Source of the DNA: Firmicutes bacterium UBA5493
GTDB lineage: Bacteria > Bacillota > Limnochordia > Darwinibacteriales > Darwinibacteriaceae
Length of the DNA: 64,000 bases
Reading direction: 5' to 3'
Assembly: GCA_002424045.1 (NCBI GenBank)
Contig: DIPH01000051.1
Coordinates: 62,001 to 126,000 of the forward strand
Positions 17,458 to 26,099 of the stretch are shown here, piece after piece. The notes under the pieces were generated by a model, which was given only the letters and a program-made list of their open reading frames with translations, had not been told where the DNA came from and searched no databases. The position numbers were made by a program, and so were the translations under genes. Each line of letters starts with the position of its first letter. The first letter of the stretch is position 1.

Positions 17458-18453
17458 GTGCTGAAAATTGCCATGCTCGGTGCCTGGCATGTCCATGCTC
17501 CCGATTATGCCGCGGAAGTCAGAGCTCACCCAGAGACGGAGATCGCTCTTGTCTGGGATAATCATGCCCCGAGGGGTGAAAAGTTCGCCAAGAGTCTCGG
17601 GGTTCCGTTCGAAGCTGACTTAACGAAGGTTCTCGAGGATCCAGACATTCATGGTGTTGTCATTAATACGCCTACAAACCTCCACCGCGATGTGATCATC
17701 GAGGCAGCTCGGGCCGGCAAGCATGTTTTCACCGAAAAGGTCTTAACTTCAACTCTAGCCGAAGCCATGGAAGTGGCAAGCGCCATTCGGGGAGCCGACA
17801 TCAAGTTTACGATCTCTTTTCCCCATCGCACGATGCCCCACAATCTCTTTGCCAAAAAGGCGGTGGAAAAAGGTTGGCTGGGTGAGATTTCTCTCTTGCG
17901 CATCCGAAATGCCCATAATGGAACAGTGGCAAATTGGTTGCCAGAACACTTTTATGACCGCAACGAATGTGGCGGCGGGGCCATGATCGACCTCGGTGCC
18001 CACGGAATGTACCTCAGTACCTGGTTACTCGGGAAACCAAAGCGCATTTCCTCTATGTTTAGTCATGTAACGGGCAAGGATGTAGAAGATAACGCTGTTG
18101 CTGTCATTGAGTTTGAAACAGGAGCAACTGCGATCAACGAAACCTCATTTCTGTCTTCCCATAGTCCATTTTCATTGGAACTCTATGGGACGGAGGGGAG
18201 TCTTTACATCGGTGGACCTGAAGGAAAGGTGCGCCTCAACTCACCTTTAGTACAAGGGGAAATTGAGGGCTGGATTCAGCCCAGCCAGCTTCCCAAAGCC
18301 CTTCCCACGCCTCTTGAGCAGTGGGTTGGAGCCATTCTTCGTGATGAACCGAATTACTTTAGTATCGATAGTGCCGTCGCCCTTACAGAGTTGATGGATG
18401 GGGCCTACCGTTCCCATAATCTCCGACGTCAGATCATGTTCCCCCTGACCTAA
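17458..18453 (+). CDS. Gfo/Idh/MocA family dehydrogenase
   Basis: 331 residues. N-terminal Rossmann fold (LKIAMLGAWHVHAPDYAAEV, then VINTPTNLHRDVIIEAARAGKHVFTEK with the family E-K-P-like motif here EKV) and a C-terminal alpha/beta domain with ECGGGAMIDLGAHGMYLSTWLLG. These enzymes oxidise or reduce sugars or inositols with NAD(P). The usual EKP is EKV, so the catalytic Lys remains but the Pro is lost. The start is a GTG at 17458 after GAAGGGAT. It is close to a GNAT gene and sugar importer 1, so a sugar-derived substrate is likely. Confidence 0.9.
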   Translation: MLKIAMLGAWHVHAPDYAAEVRAHPETEIALVWDNHAPRGEKFAKSLGVPFEADLTKVLEDPDIHGVVINTPTNLHRDVIIEAARAGKHVFTEKVLTSTLAEAMEVASAIRGADIKFTISFPHRTMPHNLFAKKAVEKGWLGEISLLRIRNAHNGTVANWLPEHFYDRNECGGGAMIDLGAHGMYLSTWLLGKPKRISSMFSHVTGKDVEDNAVAVIEFETGATAINETSFLSSHSPFSLELYGTEGSLYIGGPEGKVRLNSPLVQGEIEGWIQPSQLPKALPTPLEQWVGAILRDEPNYFSIDSAVALTELMDGAYRSHNLRRQIMFPLT

Positions 18454-18488
18454 AAATACCATCGCATTATCTAGAGGAGTTGTCAACC

Positions 18489-18965
18489 ATGCCAGATATG
18501 TTAGTCAAACTCTATGAGTTACCTAGGCTTGACCCGATCATGCAGGTGATGGAGGAGCGGGGTATTACAATTCGCCTGGGGCTGCCACCAGAAAAGCGCA
18601 TAGTCGTGGATTGGATTCGGGAGCATTTTGGCGAACAATGGGCTAGCGAAGCGGATGTGGCCTTTACCAGTAAACCCAGTTCCATCTATTTAGCGGTAGA
18701 CAACAAACCGGGACAGCTGGCGGGATTTGGTTGTTATGAAACGACCTGTAAGTCTTTCTTTGGCCCCACCGGAGTCCATCCCGATTACCGGGGAAGAGGA
18801 ATCGGGAAAGCTTTGCTCTTAGCCTGCTTACATGGTTTGGCTCATCTGGGATACGCCTATGCTGTGATAGGTGGCGCTGGCCCCATGGAGTTTTATAGGA
18901 AGAGTGTGGGGGCCATAGAAATCCCTGACTCGGTACCCGGGGTTTACAAAGGTATGTTGCGATAA
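18489..18965 (+). CDS. GNAT family N-acetyltransferase
   Basis: 158 residues. The acetyl-CoA binding motif A is seen as GVHPDYRGRGIGKALLLACLHGL; the C-terminal GGAGPMEFYRKSVGA is typical. The ATG at 18489 follows GAGGAG. It is 35 bases after the dehydrogenase, so likely co-transcribed. Acceptor unknown. Confidence 0.88.
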   Translation: MPDMLVKLYELPRLDPIMQVMEERGITIRLGLPPEKRIVVDWIREHFGEQWASEADVAFTSKPSSIYLAVDNKPGQLAGFGCYETTCKSFFGPTGVHPDYRGRGIGKALLLACLHGLAHLGYAYAVIGGAGPMEFYRKSVGAIEIPDSVPGVYKGMLR

Positions 18966-18992
18966 TGAGGGGCAGTCCCCTAATTAGGGAGG
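18966..18992. repeat. Dispersed GGGAC palindromic repeat, copy 4 (degenerate)
   Basis: GAGGGGCAGTCCCCTAATTAGGG directly after the GNAT stop codon. The core is GGGG-CAGT-CCCC and is less symmetric than other copies. Confidence 0.55.
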
Positions 18993-19222
18993 AATTCTGC
19001 TTAGTTTATAGAATTAGTAAAATATAACAAACACATAACAATATACTCCACTAGAACATCGAAGCCACGTTTGCAGAAATATGGCTTATTTTGCGTATCT
19101 GCGAAGATTTGCTGCTACTACTGTTGTCAGAATAGGCGAAAAAAAGCGAGCGGAGGTGATCCGAAAAGACGAAAAAACGGTGGGTTTGAAAGGCGGAACA
19201 ACAAGAAGATGGAGGGATAGAC

Positions 19223-20482
19223 GTGAAAACGCTTAAATGGCTCAAAGCTGCTACTGTCTGTGCAGCGCTCATTTTGACACTAGGTACAATTGCCAGTGCC
19301 GCCATAGGCGGAGAGCTCGAAATCTTCTCTTGGTGGGCTGGAGATGAAGGTCCTGCCCTGGAAGCTCTAATCGAGCTATACGAATCCAAGTATCCGGAAG
19401 TCACAGTGATCAATGCAACTGTAACAGGCGGATCGGGAGTGAATGCCAAAGCTGTACTGAAGACGAGAATGCTGGGCGGAGATCCGCCAGATGCGTTCCA
19501 AGTCCACGCTGGTCAGGAACTGATCGGCACCTGGGTTGTGGCACAAAGAATGGAAGACCTAACCTGGCTTTTTGAAGAAGAGGGCTGGTTTGAAGTGTTT
19601 CCAGACGACTTATTTGATTTGCTCAGCACAGAAGAGGGAATCTGGTCAGTCCCTGTTAACATCCACCGCTCCAACGTTCTCTATTTCATACCAGAGAACC
19701 TTGAAAGATGGGGTGTGGAAGCTCCGAGCACATGGGATGAGTTTCTGGAAATTGCACCAAAACTTATGAACCAGGGAGTCATCCCCATGTCTCTTGGTGA
19801 GAACTGGACAGCAACTCACCTTTGGGAAAGTGTGGCTTTGAGTGAGCTTGGTCCCGATAAATATGGCGATTTGTGGAATGGTGAACTTTCCTGGACAAGT
19901 CCCGAGGTAGTTGGAGTATGGGAACTGTTTGGGGAAATCTTGGAGTACACCAATCCCGATGCTCCTTCCCTGTCGTGGCAGCAGGCCACCGATATGATCG
20001 TTGAAGGCCAGGCCGCCTTCAATATCATGGGAGACTGGGCCTCTGGTTATCTGTCTGTTACGCTCAATGTTCAGCCAGTAACCGGATATGGATGGGCAGC
20101 ATCGCCAGGTACAGAAGGTATGTTCATGGCTTTATCCGACTCTTTCGGCTTGCCTGTGGGTAGCCCTAATCGGGACAATACCATAGCATGGCTGAAGACC
20201 ATTGGCGGCCTTGATGGCCAAGATAGCTTTAATCCGCTCAAGGGTTCTATCAGCGCTAGAATTGACTCCGATCTAACCAAATACGATCTCTATCTGCAAA
20301 GTGCAGCCAGCGATTATCAAACCGGTCAGATTGTAGGGTCCTTAGCGCATGGAGTTGTCGCTAACGAAAGATTCATGAACGACTTTGCTACGGTAATGGA
20401 CATATTCTTGGCAAACAAAGACGCCAGGGCAGCTGCCAACGCTGCACATATTGTGGCAATCCAAAGTGGAATGACGAAGTAA
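19223..20482 (+). CDS. Sugar ABC transporter solute-binding protein (importer 1)
   Basis: 419 residues, family 1 extracellular solute-binding protein. Signal peptide at residues 1-27 (KWLKAATVCAALILTLGTIASA) without a lipobox Cys. Mature start GGELEIFSWWAGDEGPALEAL is typical of the glucose/mannose- and cellobiose-type group. The GTG at 19223 follows TGGAGG. It is first in a three-gene importer; a stable hairpin follows it. No ATPase gene is present in the cluster. Sugar unknown; secretion without lipidation is unusual for a Gram-positive-type cell but fits a cell with an outer membrane. Confidence 0.92.
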   Translation: MKTLKWLKAATVCAALILTLGTIASAAIGGELEIFSWWAGDEGPALEALIELYESKYPEVTVINATVTGGSGVNAKAVLKTRMLGGDPPDAFQVHAGQELIGTWVVAQRMEDLTWLFEEEGWFEVFPDDLFDLLSTEEGIWSVPVNIHRSNVLYFIPENLERWGVEAPSTWDEFLEIAPKLMNQGVIPMSLGENWTATHLWESVALSELGPDKYGDLWNGELSWTSPEVVGVWELFGEILEYTNPDAPSLSWQQATDMIVEGQAAFNIMGDWASGYLSVTLNVQPVTGYGWAASPGTEGMFMALSDSFGLPVGSPNRDNTIAWLKTIGGLDGQDSFNPLKGSISARIDSDLTKYDLYLQSAASDYQTGQIVGSLAHGVVANERFMNDFATVMDIFLANKDARAAANAAHIVAIQSGMTK

Positions 20483-20501
20483 GCGAGAGGAACAAGGAGA
20501 C

Positions 20502-20527
20502 AGCCCGTCACCCCTCGGTGGCGGGCT
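20502..20527 (+). terminator. Intercistronic hairpin between binding protein and permease genes
   Basis: AGCCCGTCACC pairs with GGTGGCGGGCT (one T-G wobble, 11 base pairs) around a CCTC loop. There is no T-run, so it is more likely an mRNA stabiliser or partial terminator that leaves the binding-protein mRNA in excess. Confidence 0.65.
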
Positions 20528-20588
20528 TATCGTGACGCCACACTTGGCGACAGTTACCCTTCAATCTACGAGAAAGGACTGAAAGGAT

Positions 20589-21695
20589 ATGCGGTCACGC
20601 CGGGAACAGTTAATGGCGGCTCTCACCATCTTGCCATCCATTGCGTTATTAGGAATCTTTGTCTACGGGTTTATTGGGAACTCCATCCACATGTCAACAA
20701 CCGATTGGGGTCAAGAAGCTGCCATGTCGCTGACCCCCAACATACAAAGCGTAGGGATGGACAATTACCGCGACCTCTTCACTGGCTTTTTAAACGTTCG
20801 CTTTAGGCAAGACCTCGTAAACATGTTTTTCTTCACACTACTTTTCGTTGGCCTTTCCCTATTAATAGGGCTGTTTCTAGCCACCCTCATTGACCAGCTC
20901 ATCTGGGGTGAGACATTTTTCCGCACAGTCTTTTTGTATCCCATGTCTCTTTCTATGGTGGTCACCGGAACCATTTGGCGCTGGATATTGCAACCCAGAG
21001 GAGGTATAAACATTTTGCCTACCTTAATTGGGCTTCCGCCAGGCGAGTTTCTGTGGCTATCCAGCAGAACCCAAACTTTGGTATTTGACTGGTCTCATAT
21101 TTTTCATTATATCTGTCTAATACTGCTAATCGCGGTTGCTGTGAGCACCTATGGCCAATGGCGCCGACGAGAAAACAAGAACCTCGCCCGTAAGCTGGTT
21201 CTCTGTGCTGTACTCATGGGCATTTTCCTCAGCGGTATCTTAACTCGTATCGGGCTTCTTAATTTCCCAGAGGCCCATGGCTTCAACGAAGCTCTGTGGG
21301 GCGTGGTGCTCGCCGCCGTCTGGCAGATGTCAGGTTATACTATGGCTCTGTACCTCGCGGGGCTACGCACCATACCCCATGAACTTCGCGAGGCTGCTAG
21401 GGTTGACGGAGGTAGCGAGTTTCAGATTTACAGGTATGTGGACCTGCCGCTACTCAAGCCCATTACGGCTAGCGCCATCGTGATCTTAGGACATATTGCG
21501 CTCAAAATCTTTGACCTTATCTTTGCGATCGCCGGACCTGATCACTATCCCACTTCAATGCCTGCCATAACTATGTTTCTAAAAACATTTCGCGGTAACG
21601 AACTCGCAGTTGGGTCTGCTATAGGAGTTATCTTATTCTTGATAGTCTCGCTTTTGATCGTCCCTTACTTAGTTGTTTCGTTCAGGGAGGAATGA
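20589..21695 (+). CDS. Sugar ABC transporter permease (MalF-like, importer 1)
   Basis: 368 residues, six or more transmembrane helices, with the EAA loop readable as ELREAARVDGGSEFQIYRYVDLPLLKP that contacts the ATPase. An insertion of about 70 residues in the middle (near residues 140-215, with an extra hydrophobic helix) makes it longer than the usual 290-310. The ATG at 20589 follows GAAAGGACTGAAAGG. The ATPase is expected elsewhere. Confidence 0.9.
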   Translation: MRSRREQLMAALTILPSIALLGIFVYGFIGNSIHMSTTDWGQEAAMSLTPNIQSVGMDNYRDLFTGFLNVRFRQDLVNMFFFTLLFVGLSLLIGLFLATLIDQLIWGETFFRTVFLYPMSLSMVVTGTIWRWILQPRGGINILPTLIGLPPGEFLWLSSRTQTLVFDWSHIFHYICLILLIAVAVSTYGQWRRRENKNLARKLVLCAVLMGIFLSGILTRIGLLNFPEAHGFNEALWGVVLAAVWQMSGYTMALYLAGLRTIPHELREAARVDGGSEFQIYRYVDLPLLKPITASAIVILGHIALKIFDLIFAIAGPDHYPTSMPAITMFLKTFRGNELAVGSAIGVILFLIVSLLIVPYLVVSFREE

Positions 21696-21699
21696 CATC

Positions 21700-22521
21700 A
21701 TGAGATCTAGAGGAATCCTTGGTGTATCAGCACAAATCCTAGCAATTCTCCTGGCTATTGTTTATTTAGTCCCTATCTACATGACGGTTGTTACGAGCCT
21801 CAAGGCACCTGGAGAGATCAGCTTGGTAAGTGCCTGGGAGCTACCATCCTCCATAAACTGGGCAGGCTACGTAGTAGCTTGGGAGAGATTTGCCCCCAAC
21901 CTAAGAAATAGTTTTGTGTTAGCAATTGGTGCCACGCTCATTTCCGCGATCATGGGCTCTTTAAACGGCTATGTGCTCAGTAAATATCGCTTTCCGGGCG
22001 CAAAGATTGTTATGCCACTCATTGTATTTGGCATGTTCATTCCCTACCAAAGTGTCTTGGTGCCCCTTTTCCGGTTTATGCAAAAAACGGGATTGTATGG
22101 GGGGCTACCGGGGCTGATCCTTGTCCACGTAGTCTATGGCCTACCCATAACCACCCTACTATTTAGAAGTTTTTATCACGAAATACCCAATGAGCTCTTG
22201 GATGCCAGCAGTATAGATGGGGCTGGCTTCTTTGGGATATTCCGGTACTTGATTCTGCCCCTTTCTGGCCCACCCTTTCTAGTAGTCTGCATTTGGCAGT
22301 TCACCCAGATCTGGAATGAATTCCTCTTTGCTGTCACGCTAACTCGGCCCAGTTCACAACCGATAACAGTGGCCCTGGCCAATCTCGCTGGCGGCCAAGC
22401 AGTCTCCTGGAATCTACCCATGGCCGGTTCGGTTCTGGCAGCTTTACCAACGACAATCATCTACGTACTCTTGGGCCGTTACTTCGTGCGCGGCCTCTTG
22501 GCGGGGGCCTTAAAAGGCTAG
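21700..22521 (+). CDS. Sugar ABC transporter permease (MalG-like, importer 1)
   Basis: 273 residues with six transmembrane helices and the EAA-type loop PNELLDASSIDGAGFFGIFRYLILPLSGP. It starts at the ATG 21700 with GGGAGG upstream and is four bases after the previous stop. It forms the pore with the MalF-like subunit. Confidence 0.92.
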   Translation: MRSRGILGVSAQILAILLAIVYLVPIYMTVVTSLKAPGEISLVSAWELPSSINWAGYVVAWERFAPNLRNSFVLAIGATLISAIMGSLNGYVLSKYRFPGAKIVMPLIVFGMFIPYQSVLVPLFRFMQKTGLYGGLPGLILVHVVYGLPITTLLFRSFYHEIPNELLDASSIDGAGFFGIFRYLILPLSGPPFLVVCIWQFTQIWNEFLFAVTLTRPSSQPITVALANLAGGQAVSWNLPMAGSVLAALPTTIIYVLLGRYFVRGLLAGALKG

Positions 22522-22544
22522 AGACATCTTAAGGGGACTGTTCT

Positions 22545-23183
22545 TCAAACACTGGCTTTAAGTTGTGCCTGAAGTCTTTCAAAGAACTCCATTTGGAAGG
22601 CAATCCGATCTTTCCACAGTTGGGTTCCAGTCTTCGTTGCAAACTCCATGTCCTTATACTTGTTCAACCTATCTAGAACATTGCCCACATATTCCGCCTG
22701 TTCTTCGTAGGGTAAGTCTGTAAATGACTTGTTCTTCAAAGTCTCATGAATTCTATAAACATCGAATCGGTCAATATTGTCGCAGTCGCCTATGCTCAAA
22801 GCCAAAGGCGAACGTTCACCAGGAAAATCGGCTTGGTCATCCACATGAATGGCGATCCCATAACAGATCGCATCGATTTGATCCTGGCGTAGATTCAAAG
22901 TTTCCAAGAAAGGCCTTGCCATCTTAGCAGCAGTCCTCCCATGGTTCAACCAGTCATCCTCAGAGTCGAAGGTATCCACATAACTTAGATCGTGCAAAAG
23001 GCAACCTATAATCAAGGTTTCCTCTTCAAAACCCTCGCCCCTAGCAATCTCCTTGCCAATATTGGTGACCCTCATGGTATGTTCCAACCTGTATTTCTTA
23101 TCCATGGGGTTTGCCGACATATACACACTTTGGTCGAATTGATGTTTAAGGAAGTCCAATGTACGCCTGATATTCTGTTCCAT
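22545..23183 (-). CDS. HD domain phosphohydrolase
   Basis: 212 residues. The HD metal ligands are H in RLEHTMRVTN, HD in CLLHDLSYVD, and D near LSIGDCDNIDRFD. Such small HD proteins hydrolyse nucleotides or other phosphoesters. AAGGAGG lies 12 bases before the ATG, slightly far. It is tail-to-tail with importer 1. Confidence 0.85.
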   Translation of the reverse strand: MEQNIRRTLDFLKHQFDQSVYMSANPMDKKYRLEHTMRVTNIGKEIARGEGFEEETLIIGCLLHDLSYVDTFDSEDDWLNHGRTAAKMARPFLETLNLRQDQIDAICYGIAIHVDDQADFPGERSPLALSIGDCDNIDRFDVYRIHETLKNKSFTDLPYEEQAEYVGNVLDRLNKYKDMEFATKTGTQLWKDRIAFQMEFFERLQAQLKASV

Positions 23184-23210
23184 GGTGATGATTTTCCTCC
23201 TTGTAGTGCC

Positions 23211-23837
23211 TTACCAATCAATCTCCTCAGGATAATCTATGTCAAGCTCAACAAAACTCGGCGAGCAATTATGAGCCTGTGCAGCCTCGTTTACCACTTC
23301 CCGATACTCCTGATACTCATCGCCCTTCTCTACGAGTCGTTTCACCATGATAGAGATATTCTTCACCCGTTTTTCCTTATCCAGGTCAAGAAATCTGGTA
23401 TTAAGGACATCCAAGTACTGTGTCGTATAGTGTTCAAAGGAAACGTAGTATCCAAACATCATGTTTGTAATGCGACCTAGAACCGTTGGAGACACGGCTT
23501 GTTCAATGCACTTATACACTTCGGCCTGAAATAATCTCACCTGAGCCAAAGCTGAATCCCAGGCCACATTTTTGTGCGTGAATGGAGCATAGTGGCTCTT
23601 AGAGAGTTTCTTGGCCCGAAGTTTGACAAAGCCATTGAGAACCATAGTGTAGAATAGCAACTCGGGCCATAGGACATTGGTACTTACGTAGACATTCTTA
23701 TCAGGCGCGACAATGCCTAGCCAACGCCTACTGCATTCAGTAGTATTCGTTAGAAAGCAAGGGAATCCTGCCTTTGCGAAATTCGTCAAGTTGATTGGGG
23801 ACTGTCCTGCGATCACCGCGATCAGAAAAAAGCGCAA
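23211..23837 (-). CDS. Conserved hypothetical protein with uncertain N-terminus
   Basis: Open frame of 208 codons. From about residue 45 the sequence looks like real protein (KNVYVSTNVLWPELLFYTMVLN, WDSALAQVRLFQAEVYKCIEQ, TQYLDVLNTRFL, KRVKNISIMVKRL, C-terminal YPEEIDW). It resembles what I recall as DUF6904, but I am not certain. The first 20 or so codons lie over a palindromic repeat (23781-23810) and have no good ribosome site, so the original start may have been lost. Function unknown. Confidence 0.55.
   Translation of the reverse strand: MRFFLIAVIAGQSPINLTNFAKAGFPCFLTNTTECSRRWLGIVAPDKNVYVSTNVLWPELLFYTMVLNGFVKLRAKKLSKSHYAPFTHKNVAWDSALAQVRLFQAEVYKCIEQAVSPTVLGRITNMMFGYYVSFEHYTTQYLDVLNTRFLDLDKEKRVKNISIMVKRLVEKGDEYQEYREVVNEAAQAHNCSPSFVELDIDYPEEIDW
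23781..23812. repeat. Dispersed GGGAC palindromic repeat, copy 5
   Basis: CGTCAAGTTGATTGGGGACTGTCCTGCGATCA. The flank CGTCAA-TTGAT and core GGGGACTGTCC match other copies. It overlaps the apparent 5' end of the conserved hypothetical gene. Confidence 0.7.
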
Positions 23838-23894
23838 GAACGGACAAATGACTCCCCTTCCAGTGTATTATGATTGATTCAGAAAGGAGGAGTT

Positions 23895-24470
23895 ATGGTG
23901 GATACAGTTGAAATAATACGGTCCAGACGTAGCATCCGCCGCTTTAAATCCGACAAAATCGGGCGGGACGTCATTGAAAAGCTCTTGGATCTGGCGACTC
24001 AAGCGCCGAGTGCCAAGAACGATCAGCCCTGGAAATTTGTGGTGGCCACGGGCAGAGCCAAAACATCCTTAGTGAACGTTCTTATGGAAGGCATGGAAAG
24101 GGCCGAGGCCCAAGGACTATCAACTGGGAGTATGCGGGTGAGTATTCGGGCTATGTCCGAGGCTCCTGTGGTTATCTTGGTCTTTAACCGTTTCGGACGT
24201 GAAAACCTCCCACAAGAGTACCAATACGCCAAATGCCTTGTAGATACTCAATCAATCGGAGCGGCTATTCAAACCTTCTTATTAGCAGCATGGGATGCGG
24301 GATTAGGAACACTTTGGATCTGCGATGTTCTTTACGCAAGAGACCAAGTCCAAGCCTTTGTCTCAACCAAGGAAGAACTGGTCGCGACCATCGCTCTGGG
24401 AGTTCCCTCGGAGTCACCGGGGAAGCGCCCAAGGGAAGACTTAAACGAACTTACCACATGGATGGACTAA
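23895..24470 (+). CDS. Nitroreductase family protein
   Basis: 191 residues. FMN-binding nitroreductase signature: IIRSRRSIRRFKSDKI, TQAPSAKNDQPWKFVV, AAIQTFLLAAWDAGLGTLWICD and a final ALGVPSESPGKRPRE. These enzymes reduce nitro- or quinone-type acceptors using NAD(P)H. AAGGAGG (23884-23890) serves either ATG 23895 or GTG 23898. It is 25 bases from the next gene, likely one unit. Confidence 0.93.
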   Translation: MVDTVEIIRSRRSIRRFKSDKIGRDVIEKLLDLATQAPSAKNDQPWKFVVATGRAKTSLVNVLMEGMERAEAQGLSTGSMRVSIRAMSEAPVVILVFNRFGRENLPQEYQYAKCLVDTQSIGAAIQTFLLAAWDAGLGTLWICDVLYARDQVQAFVSTKEELVATIALGVPSESPGKRPREDLNELTTWMD

Positions 24471-24495
24471 GCGGTAACAAAAGGGGGGAAAGGTC

Positions 24496-25044
24496 TTGAG
24501 CTACCTGAACCAAATTCAACACAGCTTAGACTATGTGGAAGGGCATCGTACCGAGCCCCTAACTGTCGAGGATCTGGCAAGTCAAATCGGCTTTTCCCCG
24601 TATCACTATTCTGAAAACGGCCAAAACGTTAGGGATATACCAAAATTCTGGGAAGAGTATCTAAGACTCGAGAAGGGCAAACACCTTCATTCCCAGCCCA
24701 ATGTGGTGAGCGATGCCGAGTATGGAATTTGCTTTGATATGAGTATGGAAACAAACAGTTTCAACTACTATATCGGAGTAGAGGTTTCTGATTTTTCAGG
24801 TCTAGACCCCCAGTTCCAGACAACAGAAATACCGGCCGCAACATACGCCGTCTTTACCACACCACCAACAGAGCGTTCCAAACTCAGCGATCAAATTCAG
24901 AGTACCTGGGCTTATATCTACAACGAATGGTTTCCTAATTCTGCCTATGAATTTGCGCAAGGTTGTGCTGACTTTGAGCTCTATGATGAACGCTGCCTAA
25001 GGGACACCGGTTGTGTGATGGAAATTTGGATCCCCATAGGATAG
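24496..25044 (+). CDS. Shortened AraC HTH / GyrI-like effector-binding protein (in-frame deletion)
   Basis: 182 residues from a TTG at 24496 preceded by AAGGGGGGAAAGG. The first 38 residues are the start of an AraC helix-turn-helix (LDYVEGHRTEPLTVEDLASQIGFSPYHY), which normally continues for about 60 more residues. Here it jumps straight to a GyrI/effector-binding-like domain (VEVSDFSGLDPQFQTTEIPAATYAVFTT, WAYIYNEWFPNSAYEF, CVMEIWIPI). Full-length AraC-GyrI proteins have about 280-300 residues. The frame is intact, so a solo effector-binding protein could still be made, but DNA binding should be lost. Confidence 0.75.
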   Translation: MSYLNQIQHSLDYVEGHRTEPLTVEDLASQIGFSPYHYSENGQNVRDIPKFWEEYLRLEKGKHLHSQPNVVSDAEYGICFDMSMETNSFNYYIGVEVSDFSGLDPQFQTTEIPAATYAVFTTPPTERSKLSDQIQSTWAYIYNEWFPNSAYEFAQGCADFELYDERCLRDTGCVMEIWIPIG

Positions 25045-25071
25045 GGGACTGTCGGGGAATGTCCCGCGATT
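25044..25071. repeat. Dispersed GGGAC palindromic repeat, copy 6
   Basis: GGGGACTGTCGGGGAATGTCCCGCGAT beginning at the stop codon of the AraC/GyrI gene. Core and the GCGA tail match other copies. Confidence 0.6.
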
Positions 25072-25097
25072 AACTTGCTCCATTCCATTCGTATCAA

Positions 25098-25143
25098 CAA
25101 AGGCAAGAGCAGAAGCCATAAATAGCTCCAGCTCTTGCCTTTG
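25098..25143. terminator. Hairpin between convergent genes
   Basis: CAAAGGCAAGAGC and GCTCTTGCCTTTG form a perfect 13-base-pair stem with a 20-base loop. It lies between the convergent AraC/GyrI and ferritin-like genes and probably ends transcription from both. Confidence 0.65.
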
Positions 25144-25149
25144 AACATA

Positions 25150-25162
25150 GGGGACTATCCCC
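25150..25162. repeat. Dispersed GGGAC palindromic repeat, copy 7
   Basis: GGGGACTATCCCC, adjacent to the hairpin at 25098-25143 and a few bases beyond the ferritin-like gene end. Confidence 0.6.
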
Positions 25163-25170
25163 TAAAGAAG

Positions 25171-25620
25171 CTAGAGGTTGGAATAATACTCTTCTGGACG
25201 CTGCAGCAGCTGGAGAATCCTCCACAACAGGGCCTTGTGCCCCTCTTCCTCCCGCTCAAGCATGAGAAAGACGTCCCTCTCCTGCTGGGATGTGGCTTTC
25301 CTAGCGAGTTCTCCAAACAAATCGATGGCCTTCTCCTCAAACTCTAGAGCCTGCTGGTAGATGGCGATGTAACTAGAGCTGTTCACAGGGGCATCAAAAA
25401 TAGTCTCCACGCGATCGGTAACCCTACTTTCCCTAAAGTCATACACTCCAGAGTCTCTGATCTGTTTGAGGAGCTGGTAGTGCTTCTCTTCATCCTTCGC
25501 CAATCCTTCGAAAATCTCTCGGAATGCCGAGTCTTCCGTGACACTCGCCTGCTTTAGATAGAACTCCTTGCCTTGTAGTTCTACCTCCATTGCATAATCT
25601 AACGGATGCAAGACTTCCAC
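25171..25620 (-). CDS. Ferritin-like (rubrerythrin N-domain) protein
   Basis: 149 residues, four-helix ferritin-like fold with the diiron pattern: AMEVELQGKEFY, KDEEKHYQLL, ALEFEEKAIDLF, EREEEGHKALL. It lacks the rubredoxin tail, unlike the gene at 3554. Members of this COG1633-type group are linked to iron or peroxide handling. It begins with a GTG one base after the preceding stop and is the last gene of the nqr-like operon. A role protecting the flavin/iron-sulfur enzyme is possible but only inferred from position. Confidence 0.8.
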   Translation of the reverse strand: MEVLHPLDYAMEVELQGKEFYLKQASVTEDSAFREIFEGLAKDEEKHYQLLKQIRDSGVYDFRESRVTDRVETIFDAPVNSSSYIAIYQQALEFEEKAIDLFGELARKATSQQERDVFLMLEREEEGHKALLWRILQLLQRPEEYYSNL

Positions 25621-25621
25621 C

Positions 25622-26086
25622 TCACTTTGGGTTTTTGATTTCTAGTACTTCAGCATATTCGGCTGGGTCGACCCGAAAAGGAGCTCCATAACCCTCATAA
25701 AAACCATGACTGGCTATGAGATGGATGTTTAAATCCGACCATACCACCGTTTTCCCCGACTCCATGTTGGTCACCCGCGTAATGGACTTGGATGCTTGGA
25801 CATTATCGGCAAACGGGCAGAGAATCCTGCCTTTATGTTCTTCTCGCTCAACTCTAAACTTATGGTCCGCATTTTTTGGCCCAGGATTATCTGCTAGTTT
25901 GTCCGTAAAGTAGCGCATTCTGTCTGAAATATCTTGATTGGTCAAGCCTAATGGTTCCAGAAGAAGCTGATCATGGAGGATAACATCTGCAAGAGTACGG
26001 GTATCTGTCCCTAGAAACTGGTGGGCAGCCAATGGGCCCGAACGCATATTATCCTCAATACGCTTAAAGTTTGGCCCTTGTTTCAT
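25622..26086 (-). CDS. Conserved hypothetical protein in the nqr-like operon
   Basis: 154 residues, soluble, no signal peptide and no family I recognise. Visible features: an acidic/basic N-terminus (KRIEDNMRSGPLAAHQFLG), GRILCPFADNVQASKSITRVTN with one Cys, and a C-terminal FRVDPAEYAEVLEI. AAAGGGGGATG precedes the ATG at 26086. It lies 13 bases after the NqrF-like stop and abuts the ferritin-like gene, so it is co-transcribed with the respiratory genes. Confidence 0.75.
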   Translation of the reverse strand: MKQGPNFKRIEDNMRSGPLAAHQFLGTDTRTLADVILHDQLLLEPLGLTNQDISDRMRYFTDKLADNPGPKNADHKFRVEREEHKGRILCPFADNVQASKSITRVTNMESGKTVVWSDLNIHLIASHGFYEGYGAPFRVDPAEYAEVLEIKNPK

Positions 26087-26099
26087 TTTTCATCCCCCT

